From the NCBI GenBank assembly GCA_038501785.1, contig JBAMJR010000101.1, positions 1-64,000 on the forward strand: a DNA stretch of 64,000 nt, in the 5' to 3' direction. Of this stretch, positions 1-11,636 are shown piece after piece. The notes beneath the pieces are model-generated. The model saw only the letters and a list, made by a program, of their open reading frames with translations. It was not told where the DNA came from and made no database searches. Every line of letters begins with the position of its first letter. The stretch's first letter is position 1. The stretch is from Myoxocephalus aenaeus. Taxonomy: Eukaryota > Chordata > Actinopteri > Perciformes > Cottidae. The translations under genes were made by a program, and so were the position numbers.

Positions 1-2
1 GA

Positions 3-34
<32 letters not shown>

Positions 35-122
35 AGGGAGGGGGGAGAGAGAGAGAGACGGAGAGAGGAGGAGACAGAGAGAGAGAGAGAGAGGGAGGGA
101 GGGAGGGGGGAGAGAGAGAGAG

Positions 123-160
<38 letters not shown>

Positions 161-298
161 AGGGAGGGGGAGAGAGAGAGAGACGGAGAGAGAGAGAGAG
201 AGACAAAGAGGAGAGAGAGAGAGAGACGGAGAGGGAGAGAGAGATAGACAGACAGAGGGAGAAGGAGAAAGAGAGAGGGAGAGGAGAGAGAGAGGAAG

Positions 299-385
<87 letters not shown>

Positions 386-405
386 GGAGAGAGAGAGAGA
401 GAGCC
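1..405. repeat. GA-rich compound microsatellite in picalm intron 11
   Basis: Purine-only or nearly purine-only sequence. A module of (GA)n, (GGGA)n, a G run and GAGACGGAG is repeated three times between 1 and about 190, then grades into a pure (GA)n run at about 305-375. On the picalm transcript it is CU-rich. No exon is visible from here to 1116. Confidence 0.95.
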
Positions 406-1116
406 AGGAGATAAAGAGAAACAGAAGAGCGGTACGGAGAGACCCGAGGAAGATGAGGCATTAATATTTAATCAATAGCAGCTAAATAGCTAAAGTCACC
501 ACTAAGAATGTGCGTTTGTCACATTAAGATGAATCCTCGCTCTCCGAGGGGCTGTAAGTAACTTCCGCGGGGCGATAAAACAAAACAATAAAGCAATAAA
601 GCAATAAAGCAATAAAGCAATAAAGCAATAAAGCGGTTTGCGGCAGTAAACGCGTACGCGTGCACGTCGAGTATGAACTCGGTTCTGATTAAGAGAACAG
701 ACGGTCTCATTGTTGCTGCGCTGCAGCTGGAATCAGTCACTGGTGTGAAACCAGTCACTGGTGTGAAACCAGTGTCTGCACACGGCTGCAGAGCTGCTTT
801 CTTTTAGTACAGTGTACACTTCAAAAATACATTAAAACACGCGAGCTTTGCATCACGGTTGGCCTTCGTTTGTGAAGCTTATGGGGAACCGAACTAAACG
901 CCGATTGCGTAATAATTCAACATTGCGCAACAAATCATTTCCTTCATTATGAAAATGTTCAAAGCAAAAAAAACTAAAGTGGATTCATTGTGACAGTCAG
1001 AGGACGTATTTAACTATATAAGCATCTGTGCTTATTATCCAGTATGTCAACAATATAACACGGCTGCCAGGTGTGTGTGTGTGTGTGTGTGTGCGTGTGT
1101 GTGTGTGTGTGTGTAC
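406..1116. other. Partial intron 11 of picalm
   Basis: It holds six tandem copies of AATAAAGC at about 583-632, a 19-bp direct duplication around 735-772 (CAGTCACTGGTGTGAAAC), and a (GT)n run at 1071-1114 that abuts the exon 11 donor. I see no picalm exon on the minus strand here, so the next one must be further left. Confidence 0.7.
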
Positions 1117-1256
1117 CTGTTGGCAGACAGCGTGGACGTGAACAACTCTGGGCTTTGTGTGATGTGGTTGTTGTTGTTCATGGCGCCGCCTATCGATTGG
1201 CTGCTGGGGGAGGCAGAGGGAGGAGTCTGCATGCCCATCTCCTTCAGGCGCAGGTC
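1117..1256 (-). CDS. picalm: picalm coding exon 11 (start of the disordered tail)
   Basis: After a CCAG acceptor embedded in a GT repeat, the exon reads DLRLKEMGMQTPPSASPS, SQSIGGAMNNNNHITQSP and ELFTSTLSAN plus two bases of the next codon, then GTACAC. It encodes residues 340-385. Alignment with human (EQRLKELAKK and following, with SAGGIMTAPAIDIFST) is recognisable but loose, as expected for the disordered tail. Microsatellites touch both ends of the exon. The following exons lie outside the window. Confidence 0.9.
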
Positions 1257-1260
1257 CTGG

Positions 1261-1303
<43 letters not shown>

Positions 1304-2208
1304 TAATCAGCAACTGATGGTTAAACAGTAACTTCCCATTGGAAATGAATAAGACTTTTGTTTCCAGTAAACTCTACTTAATATATGACAAACACATTCT
1401 CTCACGAGTGAACATGCCCTTAAAAAAGGAGCGCCGTCCTCCTCTAACTTCCTGTGTTAAGAGTTCTAGTCAAGCATCTAAAAAACAACAAAAAAAAACA
1501 CCTTTTACATTCTAACCCGGGCTACCAAGTTCACAAAGAAACTGTAAACGAACAAACGTGTAAACGCTTTCAAGCCGCCTCCCCTTTTTTATTTATTTAA
1601 TCCAATAAGTGACTACATTAAACTGTTATTGTTCTATTGATGGATTGGAGGATTCTTGCTGCGTTTCACTGCTTCTATCTCCTGCTGGCTCTCACTGCGG
1701 TTGCTGCTGCAGCGGTAAAAGCGTCTCCACGGGGGAACGTGCTCAGCAAATAAATAATAATAAACAACTGAATATGTAGACGAGGAAAGCTATTTAGAGT
1801 GCGACCTCACTTTGCCTTTCTCCCATTTATTTAGACTCTTTTTATTCAGTTCTAACCCCAAACTAAAGTCAAGGTCTGGGAATGATCCGATCGACTTCAC
1901 TACAGAACCTCCTGCTGCCCTTCATCTGTATTCTGACAGCGCAGCCAGGAACAAATGGGAGCTGATGTTATTGTTTGGGTTGAGGCCCCAGCTGGACAGT
2001 AGCCGAGTGTGTTTTTTTTGAGTGTGTGTGTGTGTGTGTGTGTCCTTATGGACTGCAGAGCGCGCGGACAGCTGGACTGGAGGATCTGGACGACCCCGCT
2101 CACCCCGGCTGCTCTCGCTTTTATCTCCTCCGTTCTGACTCAACCCAAAAAGGTAATCAGTGGACCGGGGCGGCCAAGGGCACGGAGTAAACAGCTAAAA
2201 ATCCAATC

Positions 2209-2253
<45 letters not shown>

Positions 2254-2368
2254 GGCGCACAAGTCTGCCTGGAGATGCACACACACACACGGATCCGACA
2301 AAGCTCAGAGAGACACCGGCAACACTGCTGCACTCGTACTGTATCTTCTGCTAGCATGTAAGGACGTT

Positions 2369-2432
<64 letters not shown>

Positions 2433-3322
2433 TCAGTCTGTTGCACAGGTTTCACCTTGTGACGCCATTGTTTGGGTAAAATGACCCAGTGAATTATTGT
2501 CACGTCATGCTTTTCTCACTTTTTCCTGACGAGAAGCTTCAATTATAGAATGATTTATAAAGAGTTTGATGTCTACTTTTGTACGAGCAACATCTGGATT
2601 GTGTGTATCCAGTCTAGTTTCCTTAAGTTCCATATTTCAGGACTATATATAAATGTCAATTTAACGCTAAAATGACAAGAAATAAACTTAAACAAGATGC
2701 ATTAAAGGACAATAAAAAGGTGCTTTATCAGCCGACCATTGTGTGTGATACAAGTTATAGAAAGCCTTTTGAAGGCTGCGTGAGAACAGTTACACTGATA
2801 GTTATTAAGTCGGTTATGGATCATAATGTACCCAGTGCAAATCTAAAATGTACATATCGGAGGAGTAATGCCAATATGTTTGTTTCCAATTCTTTTCACA
2901 CAGAACGTCGATATTACGCTGCGAAAAAGCGACAAATTCGATTTTTCTGAGCTTTCGTTCCGCAAATAAAAAAAAAAAGGCATCAATCAAATCATCAAGG
3001 ACATTTTTTATAAACGTGCAACAACAAGGAGGCGGGCCCTGTGCTTTACACTAAGACTGCAGACTTTATTACTCCTCTCAACCTTGACAAAAGACCCACT
3101 CTCTCCGTTGTTACCTTTCACAATAAAAGCCCGAGACAGGAAGGAAACTGAATAAAATATCTCAATAAGTAGCAGTGGAATAAAATCCTGGTGGTTATAC
3201 CTGGTAGGTATCTGTAAACTCACATGCTGCTGCTATTAATAGCTTTGATGTGCGATATTTAACATATTGCCGTGGTTCTATTCGTCCCGCCCCTGCAGGA
3301 GAGGGCAGAGCGAGTCCGTTAC
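1257..3322 (-). other. picalm intron 10
   Basis: A CA run at 1262-1301 adjoins the exon 11 acceptor. Further runs are (GT)n at 2022-2043 and (CA)n at 2210-2251 and 2370-2430. The rest is unique-looking sequence without recognisable coding potential. Confidence 0.8.
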
Positions 3323-3446
3323 CTTCAGCGCCTGCAGCCGGGCCTGCTCCTCCTCCAGCGCCTGCTGCTTCTCCTTTTCGTCCATGCGGCTGAAGGACAT
3401 GCCGGTGGTGGACAGAGACGAGACGGCGCTGGACAGGGTGGACGCT
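3323..3446 (-). CDS. picalm: picalm coding exon 10 (linker, charged helix)
   Basis: A run of about 16 T residues and GCAG form the acceptor. The exon then reads ASTLSSAVSSLSTTGMSF, SRMDEKEKQQALEEEQAR and LQALK, ending in phase 0 before a GTAACG donor. It encodes residues 299-339. The second half is a charged Glu/Lys/Gln-rich helix, conserved with human (EKQAALEEEQARLKALK). Confidence 0.94.
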
Positions 3447-3560
3447 CTGCAAAAAAAAAAAAAAAAGGCAGCCATTTTAAAATCTGCTTTTGACACTTTT
3501 TACGAGTGTTTGGTGGCGATACGCGCGAGGGGAAAGCGTCCGGCGTCCGGCGGCGGCTAC

Positions 3561-3646
3561 CTGGTGTCGGCGTTCAGCTCCTTGGTCTTCTTGCCCTCCA
3601 GAGAGGCCAGGTGCTGCTCCAAGGCCTCCAGGAGGCTGCTGGGAGC
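3561..3646 (-). CDS. picalm: picalm coding exon 9 (end of ANTH domain)
   Basis: CTCAG acceptor, then APSSLLEALEQHLASLEG, KKTKELNADT and two bases of Arg298, then a GTAGCC donor. It encodes residues 270-297, the last helix of the ANTH domain and the start of the linker. The human exon reads APSSLLDALEQHLASLEGKK followed by a more divergent linker, as seen here. Confidence 0.94.
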
Positions 3647-4389
3647 CTGAGGGGACGGAGCGAGACGTGAATATGAAGAAACCAAACTTTTTGGAGAAGC
3701 CTTAAATAACTTTCTTTCTCATGTGCACAAAAAGAAAGACCTTCACACACACAGACAGAGAGTTAGTTGGTCTCACAGGAAGGTAACAGAGTGCATCAGG
3801 CTCCAAGAATAGCCATGGCAACATGCAGCAAACACTCACACTGTTAGCGGGAGACTCAAAGAGAGAGAGACAGAGAGAGAGAGGACAAAAGGGCGGCGGT
3901 TGAGAGACGTTTTCCACCAGAGGACTCGTGAAAACACGGGCGTTTAAATGCCGATCCTCTGGTGGAAGACGTCCAGAGCGAGCTTGTTGTGAGGCGGCTG
4001 CGTTACATTTGAGCTCCACCGCTCTGGAGCACAACTTTAGTGATCGGGTTACTTTGGGGGGGTGGGGGGGATTGTTGCTACGCGACCACGGGAAAAACAA
4101 AAATATCTAAAAATTCAGCTGCAAAATTCACCTCCCGATCGTTCACGTTGCAAAAAAAAAAACAGGACTTCGGTGCTCGTTAGGGGGGCCTCGTTAAAAC
4201 AGGAGACGAAGAAGAAGACGACGAAGAAGAAGAGGAAGAGGGCGAGACGGCTGCATTAAGAAGTCTTTTTTTTTTTTTAAACGCACATCTACAAGTTAAC
4301 ACGCGGGGAGAAGAAATAGTTCAGCTGAGAAAATATGATGATGACGTCATGTCTGCCTCTCCATCCCGCAAGAATGTGAAGCGCGCGCG

Positions 4390-4425
<36 letters not shown>

Positions 4426-4579
4426 TGGGAGCGTTTTGGGCTTCTGAGTGCTCTAGGGCGGCTCCTCGGCCAGCTGTTGCCTGGCTGTGAAAGAAACAGC
4501 GAGTTTCTTCTTTAGCCGCCAGCGGGGTCTGAACGGGTGAAAAGAGGATCTGGTGTGCGCTCAGTCAATATTAGCACAC

Positions 4580-4623
<44 letters not shown>

Positions 4624-6387
4624 CTCCTCGTCTCTTTCTTTTTGACGTTTTGTGAGCGTGACTTTTAGCCAGGGGAGACGTTAGAAAGAAGTCCCGCCCC
4701 CTTCTCCTCCCTCCTTTCCTTTAACGGCGGTGACGCGTCGCTCTCTATTGTTGAACGCAGCGACGACGACGACGACGACGGATATGAAATGAAAACACCT
4801 GAGCAGGAGGGTGGGATTCAAAATGAGCGAGTCAGGAAAAAAATAAAAAAAAATTTAAAAAAAAAGGGATTCTCTCATGCGGGTGTAGAAGGAAGCCTCA
4901 TTTTTTATATTCATGAGGTTTTTTTGCTTGTCGTGTGCGTGTGTGTGTGTGTGTGACAAGCAAACCACCTGAAGCCGACACACACATTGTCCTCGGCACC
5001 AAAACAAGAGCATGCCTGCGAGTGTGTGAGGCGTAAACGTGTGCATGTTTGTGCACACACACACTCTCGCGTACAGGGTGTTCATGCAGGGGAGGGGAGG
5101 GTAAGCAGTACAGTATGCAACCCACCACCTACAAGGTATGATCCTTTTGTTTTCTGCGATAGACAGACGGGTGGGAGGAGGAGGAGGAGGAGGAGAAGAG
5201 AAACGTCCATTTAACGTTGCAGTTTTACTTCATGAGTTCAGCCACACAGTCAGTCCCACATTCCTCATGCCGTTAGCGTCCAGCTAACTCCTCTAGCGGA
5301 GCGGCGCTACAGTTTAGAGCCGCCGGTTAAGAGTCACACGGCGCCAACTTTTCAGTACAAGCATGTGGCAAAGCAGCCGTAGTTTAAAGGAAACTGTCAA
5401 ACTAAACCAGGGCTGTGGTTTAGGATTATTCTCATTACTGATACACGTTCCAGTTTTTAAAACTCGGGACTAAACTCTGCTCTGTCTGCCGGTAGAAATG
5501 AGGTCGTGGGCCCTCGGTGTTGAAGCACAGCAGAGACGATGGAGAAGAAGCTGGATGTACGGCTTCTATAAAAGTCTGTATTTGGTCTAAAAAAACTCAA
5601 AATGTTGATTTGACATTGAGAGAAAATAGATAAGCAGTTTTAAATCATTGTAATGTGAATATCTTCGAACTCGGACTGTCGTCGCCTCACTTTAGGAACA
5701 ATTTTTCAGCATTTCCGACATTTTACAGATTGAAGGACTCTCGTTTTTGCCAGAGAAAAAAAGATAATAACCGTTAGTTAACAGCCTTATTGAATAATCC
5801 AACAAATCATTTCAACAGCTTGTAGTTTTAATACTTCCCCCCACAAAATGTGTCAGAGTTTTCTCAAAGGTAGCGTGAAGAGAGCAGTTGATACACACAT
5901 TGTCATTTTGTGGGTGAAGTTTTGCTCGAAGCTGAACTGTAAAAAGGCTGATTATTAAAATATACAATCTATCTGGAGCTCCTCCCATAAACCACCAGGA
6001 GGATGAAAACAGAGCTTTGAAATGATTCCTTTGAGTTCACAATAAGATATAAAAAAAAAAGAAAAAAAAGCAAATTTATCCTTGACGATTAAAATAAGAA
6101 ATGTGGTTTATTCCCTTGTAGCGGATGGCGTGTTGTTATTCGAGCCCTTTGTGGTTTCAATCATCATTATTTGTTTTTTGTTTTTGTAGATCCAAGGTCT
6201 GGGCTCATTGTTTCAAACCCACGTGATGACGGTGCAGCGGATAAGCGGGGCCAACTTAACATACCTCAGCCTGTCGATGGATCTATAATGAGTGTTTAGA
6301 AGTGAAAGAGAAAGCAGGAAAAATCAATCAAACCAAAAGGGGAGTCGCCTCGGCTCCGGACGAGATGGCTGAGTGAGATCACAGATG

Positions 6388-6429
<42 letters not shown>

Positions 6430-6621
6430 AGAGAGTGAGGCGGAGGGAGTGAACACTTTGTTAACACACGGATATGTGGGGTTGACGTAAGGTGAGAGAA
6501 ACCAACACGTAGAACGGAAAAAGCCAGAAGAAGAAACCAAAAAAAAAAAAAGGCGAGCAAAAAGGAGCGAGGATCAGAAATAGAAGGTGGAGAGGAAGTG
6601 GAAGGTGAGATGCATACTGAC
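3647..6621 (-). other. picalm intron 8
   Basis: It holds a purine-rich GAAGAAGA tract near 4205-4245, a (CA)n run at 4391-4423 preceded by alternating GC, another (CA)n run near 4575-4620, and (GT)n at 6391-6427 about 190 bases from exon 8. 5215-6300 looks unique. I see no gene in it. Confidence 0.75.
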
Positions 6622-6663
6622 CTGTGAGAGATCTGGGATGTCACCCTGATCTATTCCAACTTG
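6622..6663 (-). CDS. picalm: picalm coding exon 8 (14-residue microexon-like exon)
   Basis: This 42-bp exon is too short to stand out as an open frame. It reads QVGIDQGDIPDLSQ between a CAG acceptor and a GTCAGT donor, in phase 0 at both ends. The human sequence is QVGIDRGDIPDLSQ, one residue different. It encodes residues 256-269, at the end of the folded ANTH region. Confidence 0.94.
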
Positions 6664-7106
6664 CTGTCGTCACAAAAAACAAACAAAACATAAAATAATA
6701 ATAAAAAAAGGGGAGAAAGGTAGGTGGGATAAAATGGAGGAGGAGAGCAGGGTCCATTTGTAAATAAATAAATAAATAAAGATGAGAAAAAGAAAAAAAA
6801 AAAAAAAAACAGGGGAATCATTACTTCATGCAGTGGCAGTGTCAACATAAAACAGAAATAAACAAGGAAAATGTTGTTGTTTTTTTCGACATCGGGATTG
6901 GCCGAGGAGCCGACCAATCCTCACAGTGAATGGCGATGAGTGATTGGACGGGGGATGAGTGTGTCTGACCAATGAGTGGAAGGCGAGGCGATGAACGCTG
7001 CGACAACAACAACGAACACATTCATTTTGAAAAAGACGGCTACGCAAAAATGGTTTGCGCAACAACTCAGACAGGTAACACGTGTGTGACAGATAAAGAA
7101 CATTAT

Positions 7107-7142
<36 letters not shown>

Positions 7143-8428
7143 GCTCTGCTCTAATACAGCCGTTACAGCTGCCGACGACCCAGATGAGGGTTAAAAGTTG
7201 CTAATTCAGATTAATTTGATTGCATCCACACGGCTCTCAACATGGCGACAGCGTTAGCTTTTGTTTAGCGAGACTCGCATGCACTGTCGACTATAAAAGC
7301 GATCTACAGCCACCGTTTCTGGTACACTGTGATGCTGACGTGACAATTTATTTGTATGTTTTTCGCATTTTATTCACCATTTAAATCAATTTCCGATTTT
7401 TTTTTCAAATCACATCCATCTGCAATAATGCGTTTTTATTTTGTATCTCTGGAGGGACGAGACGTGCTCTACACGCGTTTAAGGGGAACGGGTCCATTTA
7501 AAATTAAAACAAATGGATCATTTTTTATACATTTCAAGAGTCGAATTATTGGGCAATGACCATGAAGACGAAATGCACGTTTGCATTCTTACGTTCGTTT
7601 CCCTCTTCCGTGTGAAACTCGCTGTTAGCATCTTGTGGGCGGTACGGAAGCTAAAGGCCGAGCGCCGCAGCCTGTTTACGCGCACCGCTGTGCAAAACCT
7701 CCGGCTAACGCTGTCGACTGGACAGAACGACGTCTCATCAGCATCAACGCGTCCTGACTGGGTAATCATTTAGATGGATGTCAGAGTTACGCTTAAGAAA
7801 AATGTGCATTTTCTTTCCTTTTTTTTTTTTTTTTTTAAATTAAGCTTTATTGTTTTGTCTGTGAAAGAACACACATTATCTTAAGATCTAATTATTAAGA
7901 CAAAAGGGGTTTGTTTGGGTTCCGTTACAATGTGAACCACCAATGTATGAGCCAGTAGCTGATTCTCCCCGTTTCAAGTCTGCTGAAACAAAAGGAGGGA
8001 GGGAAGAAAGAGGGAGAGGAGAGAGAGAGAGAGGGATGATCTGTGGGCACTGGGCGAAGGAGAGCCGCACGAGTATCCATCTTTGTCAGGAGGAGAGGGG
8101 CGAGAGAGCGAGAGAGGATTAGACGGAGGAGCGTGAGGAGCAGAGCTAACGGAGCGCCAAACCACATCCTCCATCTTGTGGTTATTCTGGGTGTATACAT
8201 ATATACACACACACATATATGTGTGTGTGAGTGTCTGCACACGGTACTGAAGCTGTGTGAGCAGAAAACTGCGGCAGTGTGGAGATGCACCTTTCTGAAC
8301 AGGTGCTAGAGGATGTGTGTTAATCGTGTGTACGTGGACTTGTTTAAAGGCAACGAGGTCGTTTAAACAGGAGTCGCTCGAGGGGGATTAACTACATCAA
8401 CGCGTATTCCTGATGTGTGTTTTTGCAT

Positions 8429-8472
<44 letters not shown>
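6664..8472 (-). other. picalm intron 7
   Basis: It holds (AAAT)n near 6763-6780, (GT)n at 7109-7141, a T run at 7820-7837 and an alternating purine-pyrimidine stretch near 8195-8230 that can fold back on itself. The (GT)n run at 8427-8470 touches the exon 7 donor. The remainder is non-repetitive, with no supported gene. Confidence 0.75.
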
Positions 8473-8579
8473 CTCTGCCACTTTGAGGAACTCTGACAGC
8501 TTCGTCATCCTGCAAAGGAATTTCTTGTAGATGTCCAGAGCGTCCTTGCACTGGGTCTTCTTCATGTCGAAGTATTTCT
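8473..8579 (-). CDS. picalm: picalm coding exon 7 (ANTH domain, M244)
   Basis: TAG acceptor, then the exon completes Glu220 and reads KYFDMKKTQCKDALDIYK and KFLCRMTKLSEFLKVAE, ending in phase 0 before GTACAC. It encodes residues 221-255. M244, the second SNARE-contact residue known in human, is kept. The donor runs directly into about 44 bases of CA repeat. The intron towards exon 6 is only 93 bp. Confidence 0.95.
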
Positions 8580-8629
8580 CTACAGATACAGAGAAGAGAC
8601 ATTTAGATTTAAAAACACCTACTCTGCTG

Positions 8630-8672
<43 letters not shown>
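8580..8672 (-). other. picalm intron 6, 93 bp
   Basis: A minimal intron, about 40% of which is a (CA)n run starting at the fourth intron base on the transcribed strand. Confidence 0.93.
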
Positions 8673-8784
8673 CCAATAGGTTGATGACCCCTTCATTGTA
8701 AGCAGCAAACAGCCTTATGGAGTCTTTGAAGAGCAGCATGAAGGCCGAGTTTATCACTCCGTTGGTCAGCTCATTAGGGTTAGC
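8673..8784 (-). CDS. picalm: picalm coding exon 6 (ANTH domain, L219)
   Basis: CAG acceptor, then ANPNELTNGVINSAFMLL, FKDSIRLFAAYNEGVINLL and one base of Glu220, then GTAACA. It encodes residues 183-219. L219 corresponds to a human residue required for SNARE binding. The acceptor is preceded by about 64 bases of CT repeat on the transcribed strand, which serves as its polypyrimidine tract. The donor is followed directly by a CA repeat. Confidence 0.95.
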
Positions 8785-8855
<71 letters not shown>

Positions 8856-9186
8856 ACACACACACACAGAGGAAGAAAGAGAGAGATAGAGGTAGACAGA
8901 GCAGGTCAAAGAGACATCTCCATCACATCTTTCTAAAGCATTTCAGAAAAAGGAAAACATTGCATTCAGACATCTCCTTCCCCTGAGGACTACCACCTCT
9001 CTCTCCCTCTCTTTCTTTCTTTCTCTCTCTCTCCCTCCCTCTCTCATGAAGCGAACACATCTCCACACTCTCAGAGCAACTGTCAATTTAGTTTAGGTGG
9101 GGAAACGATCATCTGCATCTCTCTTTGAAGCTCGCTGGCACAAACCACAATGCACCCACCAACTTCTGCAAATCCCCTTCTCTCAT

Positions 9187-9234
<48 letters not shown>

Positions 9235-9376
9235 AATGTGCCGCCATGATCTGCTTCTTATACTGCATCAATAACGAGGTTTCACACTTTGCAAACTGTT
9301 TCAATTTACATTTTGATTGGAAAGTGAATCGATCACAACTTTGACACACACACACACACACACACACACAGTGTAC
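8785..9376 (-). other. picalm intron 5
   Basis: It contains (GA)n at 8788-8851, a CT-rich patch near 9000-9050, (CA)n at 9190-9230 and (CA)n at 9343-9371 touching the exon 5 donor. Confidence 0.85.
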
Positions 9377-9470
9377 CTGGAAATCCAGCAGAGCATCCAG
9401 CTGGTTCTGGATGATGGGCAGCGTCTTGATCAGCTTCTCCGTGTTCATGGTGCGCATCACGCCGTCAATC
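9377..9470 (-). CDS. picalm: picalm coding exon 5 (ANTH domain)
   Basis: The exon completes Gly151 and reads IDGVMRTMNTEKLIKTLP, then IIQNQLDALLDFQ, ending in phase 0 before a GTACAC donor. It encodes residues 152-182. RTMNTEKL followed by PIIQNQ is the PICALM form; SNAP91 has RTMAPEKL at this place. The intron continues as a TG repeat on the transcribed strand. Confidence 0.95.
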
Positions 9471-10353
9471 CTGGAGAAGCACGACAACAACACAAACGCA
9501 CACAGTTGCAGCGGGCGCCTTGGTGAGCGACACTGTTGTGCAAATGTTGGAATGCAAATGAGGATGAACGCATTAAAAATGGAGCGATGAAATGATGGGG
9601 GGGGGGGGGGGGCGGGGAAGAAATGGGACAAGAAAGAAGGTTTTTCTCAGTAATGCAAAGCAGCGGCTCCTGGCGGTGAGTTCAGTGTCCTCCCACGACC
9701 GTGGGGACTTTCAGAACCGAAGCCTCCAGCGAGGCAGTGGCTTTTATATGTTGTATGAGGAACTCCACGGTGTTTTACCAACAGTAGAGTTTGTTTGTAC
9801 GAAAAACTTATTTTGAATAAGATCCATTTCAGTTTACAGAATATTCAAAACATCCTCACAGCTGACGGGGAACTGAAGCCGTTATCGCTCTTCAAAGCCA
9901 CAGGACTCCATTGACAAACTAATTTAACCTCCCAGAATATATACATGAAGTTTTTTTATTGTTGCTTTTAACGCACTGGTACGGTCCATCTCTAGTATTT
10001 GTATTTCTATTCTCTATGCTCCTACTTCTAGTTATTATTCAACTGCTAAAGAGGAATACTAAATAATAAAAAAGCCACACAAAGAGTGCGTTACGGGGCA
10101 GATATCATTTCAGCTTCAGTCTTTATTAGCGTGGTTTAGAGACAATACTCTACTGTAACACATACTGAGTGTATACTGTCATCAAGATAAGAGTTGTGTT
10201 GCTTTCTTTATAAAAATCTGTCAGTTTCTGTCTTTCGCCATTCTCGAATTTAAGTGCTAAAAGCAAAACACAGTCTGGTGTATGACAGGATGAGTGGGCT
10301 TGTTAGTGTGTGTGTGTGTGTGTGTGTGTGTCTGTGTGTGTGTGCTCCCTTAC
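9471..10353 (-). other. picalm intron 4
   Basis: A G run lies at 9597-9612 and (GT)n at about 10305-10345 next to the exon 4 donor. Otherwise it is unique sequence without a recognisable feature. Confidence 0.8.
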
Positions 10354-10456
10354 CCCCTCTTCATCTTGGTGAAGTCCACCGCCACCAGCCTGTAGGACAT
10401 GGCCTTCTCGTTCAGATAGCGGCTGTATCGTCTGATGAAGGTCGACATGTCGTAAC
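10354..10456 (-). CDS. picalm: picalm coding exon 4 (ANTH domain)
   Basis: CCTGGGAG-side sequence gives a CAG acceptor, then the exon completes Gly117 and reads YDMSTFIRRYSRYLNEKA, continuing SYRLVAVDFTKMKR. It ends with two bases of Gly151 before a GTAAGG donor. It encodes residues 118-150. The YDMSTFIRRYSRYLNEKA block is almost invariant in the CALM/AP180 family. A CA-rich tract begins about ten bases into the intron. Confidence 0.95.
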
Positions 10457-10471
10457 CTGGGAGAGGAGGAG

Positions 10472-10505
<34 letters not shown>

Positions 10506-10650
10506 GAAACACAGCGAGTGTGTAACGTGAGACAAGAGATTCCTACCATTTGTGCTTTAAACCATCCATTTGTTGTGCGATGTCTTTGAGGCCAATGCTG
10601 CCCGTCTGCTTCATTAAAACTAATTAAAAACACACCGATAGAGCTCATAG

Positions 10651-10686
<36 letters not shown>

Positions 10687-10762
10687 CTTGCAGCGCTCCC
10701 TTATCCAGGAAGTTGTTGAGGTTGAACAGAGTGTTTCTGGAGGCCAGGTACTGGATCAGACG
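10687..10762 (-). CDS. picalm: picalm coding exon 3 (ANTH domain)
   Basis: CTCAG acceptor, then RLIQYLASRNTLFNLNNF and LDKGALQ plus one base of Gly117, then a GTAACA donor. It encodes residues 92-116. The human sequence at this place has FIQ and LSNFLDKSGLQ, so only a few positions differ. The donor runs straight into a CA repeat on the transcribed strand. Confidence 0.95.
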
Positions 10763-11636
10763 CTGAGGAGAGAAAGACAAAAAGGGAACGCATTAAACTT
10801 CAAAAACATACGAGACACGACAATTCACCAAATTAAATACTTTACATATGACAGGGGAAATACTTTTAGCGACAGGTTTGAGTCCATCTTCTCTCATTTC
10901 TCAGATCGTATGGAGGTAATTGCGAGGGACCGATCAACCGGAACACATTCACACTCTCTGACAGACGGCGATAGCTCGCGCTCGTTAGCCGGCGGCTAAT
11001 AACGAGGACCGATACGATTCTATTAACACGCAGCGCACGTCTTCCGCTCAAGCGCTTAAACCTCTCGAGAGGTTTTCTTGTGACGATTAAATAATAAATG
11101 TAGGTTCTGAGAAGGTCTTTTCTTGTGGTTCCCATCTGGAGAGGTCAGAGGTCGGCAGGAGGAACGGCAAACTACAAAAGAGCGTAACCTCAGACTGGGC
11201 CGTCTATGCCCCGCCCCCTCCCAGGCATTTATTAGGACTCCTTTTATTAGGACGTAATAAGCCCGTGGAGATCAAATCTGAAGCCTTTACAGACTTTTTG
11301 ACACCTCTTCTTTTTCCACCGCAAACAGAAACTGGGTCCTCCTCTTACTTTCCCTCAACACCGCTCACTTGTTCGTGTCGACCGATCCGGTGTCAGCGAG
11401 CGAGGTGCTGGAAGCTCTCCGCTTCCCATTTTCCACGGAAGGGTTTGCTCTTTTTCCAACAACACCTCGCTTCACTTTCTGCCTGCTTTTGTTCCAGAGA
11501 ACCTCGATGTTGAGATATTAGAAGAGAGCTTCGCTCGCTGTTCACGCCACCTCTATAAGGAGCATCCAAGAAACCGGGACGTCAACCGCCGGTTTCTGGA
11601 CGGACGTTTTTGAAGCCTCGAGTTCGGTATTTCGGC

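Noticed and set aside
2672..2950. 92-codon frame on the plus strand
   Set aside because: AT-rich intronic sequence with no recognisable family and no splice context.
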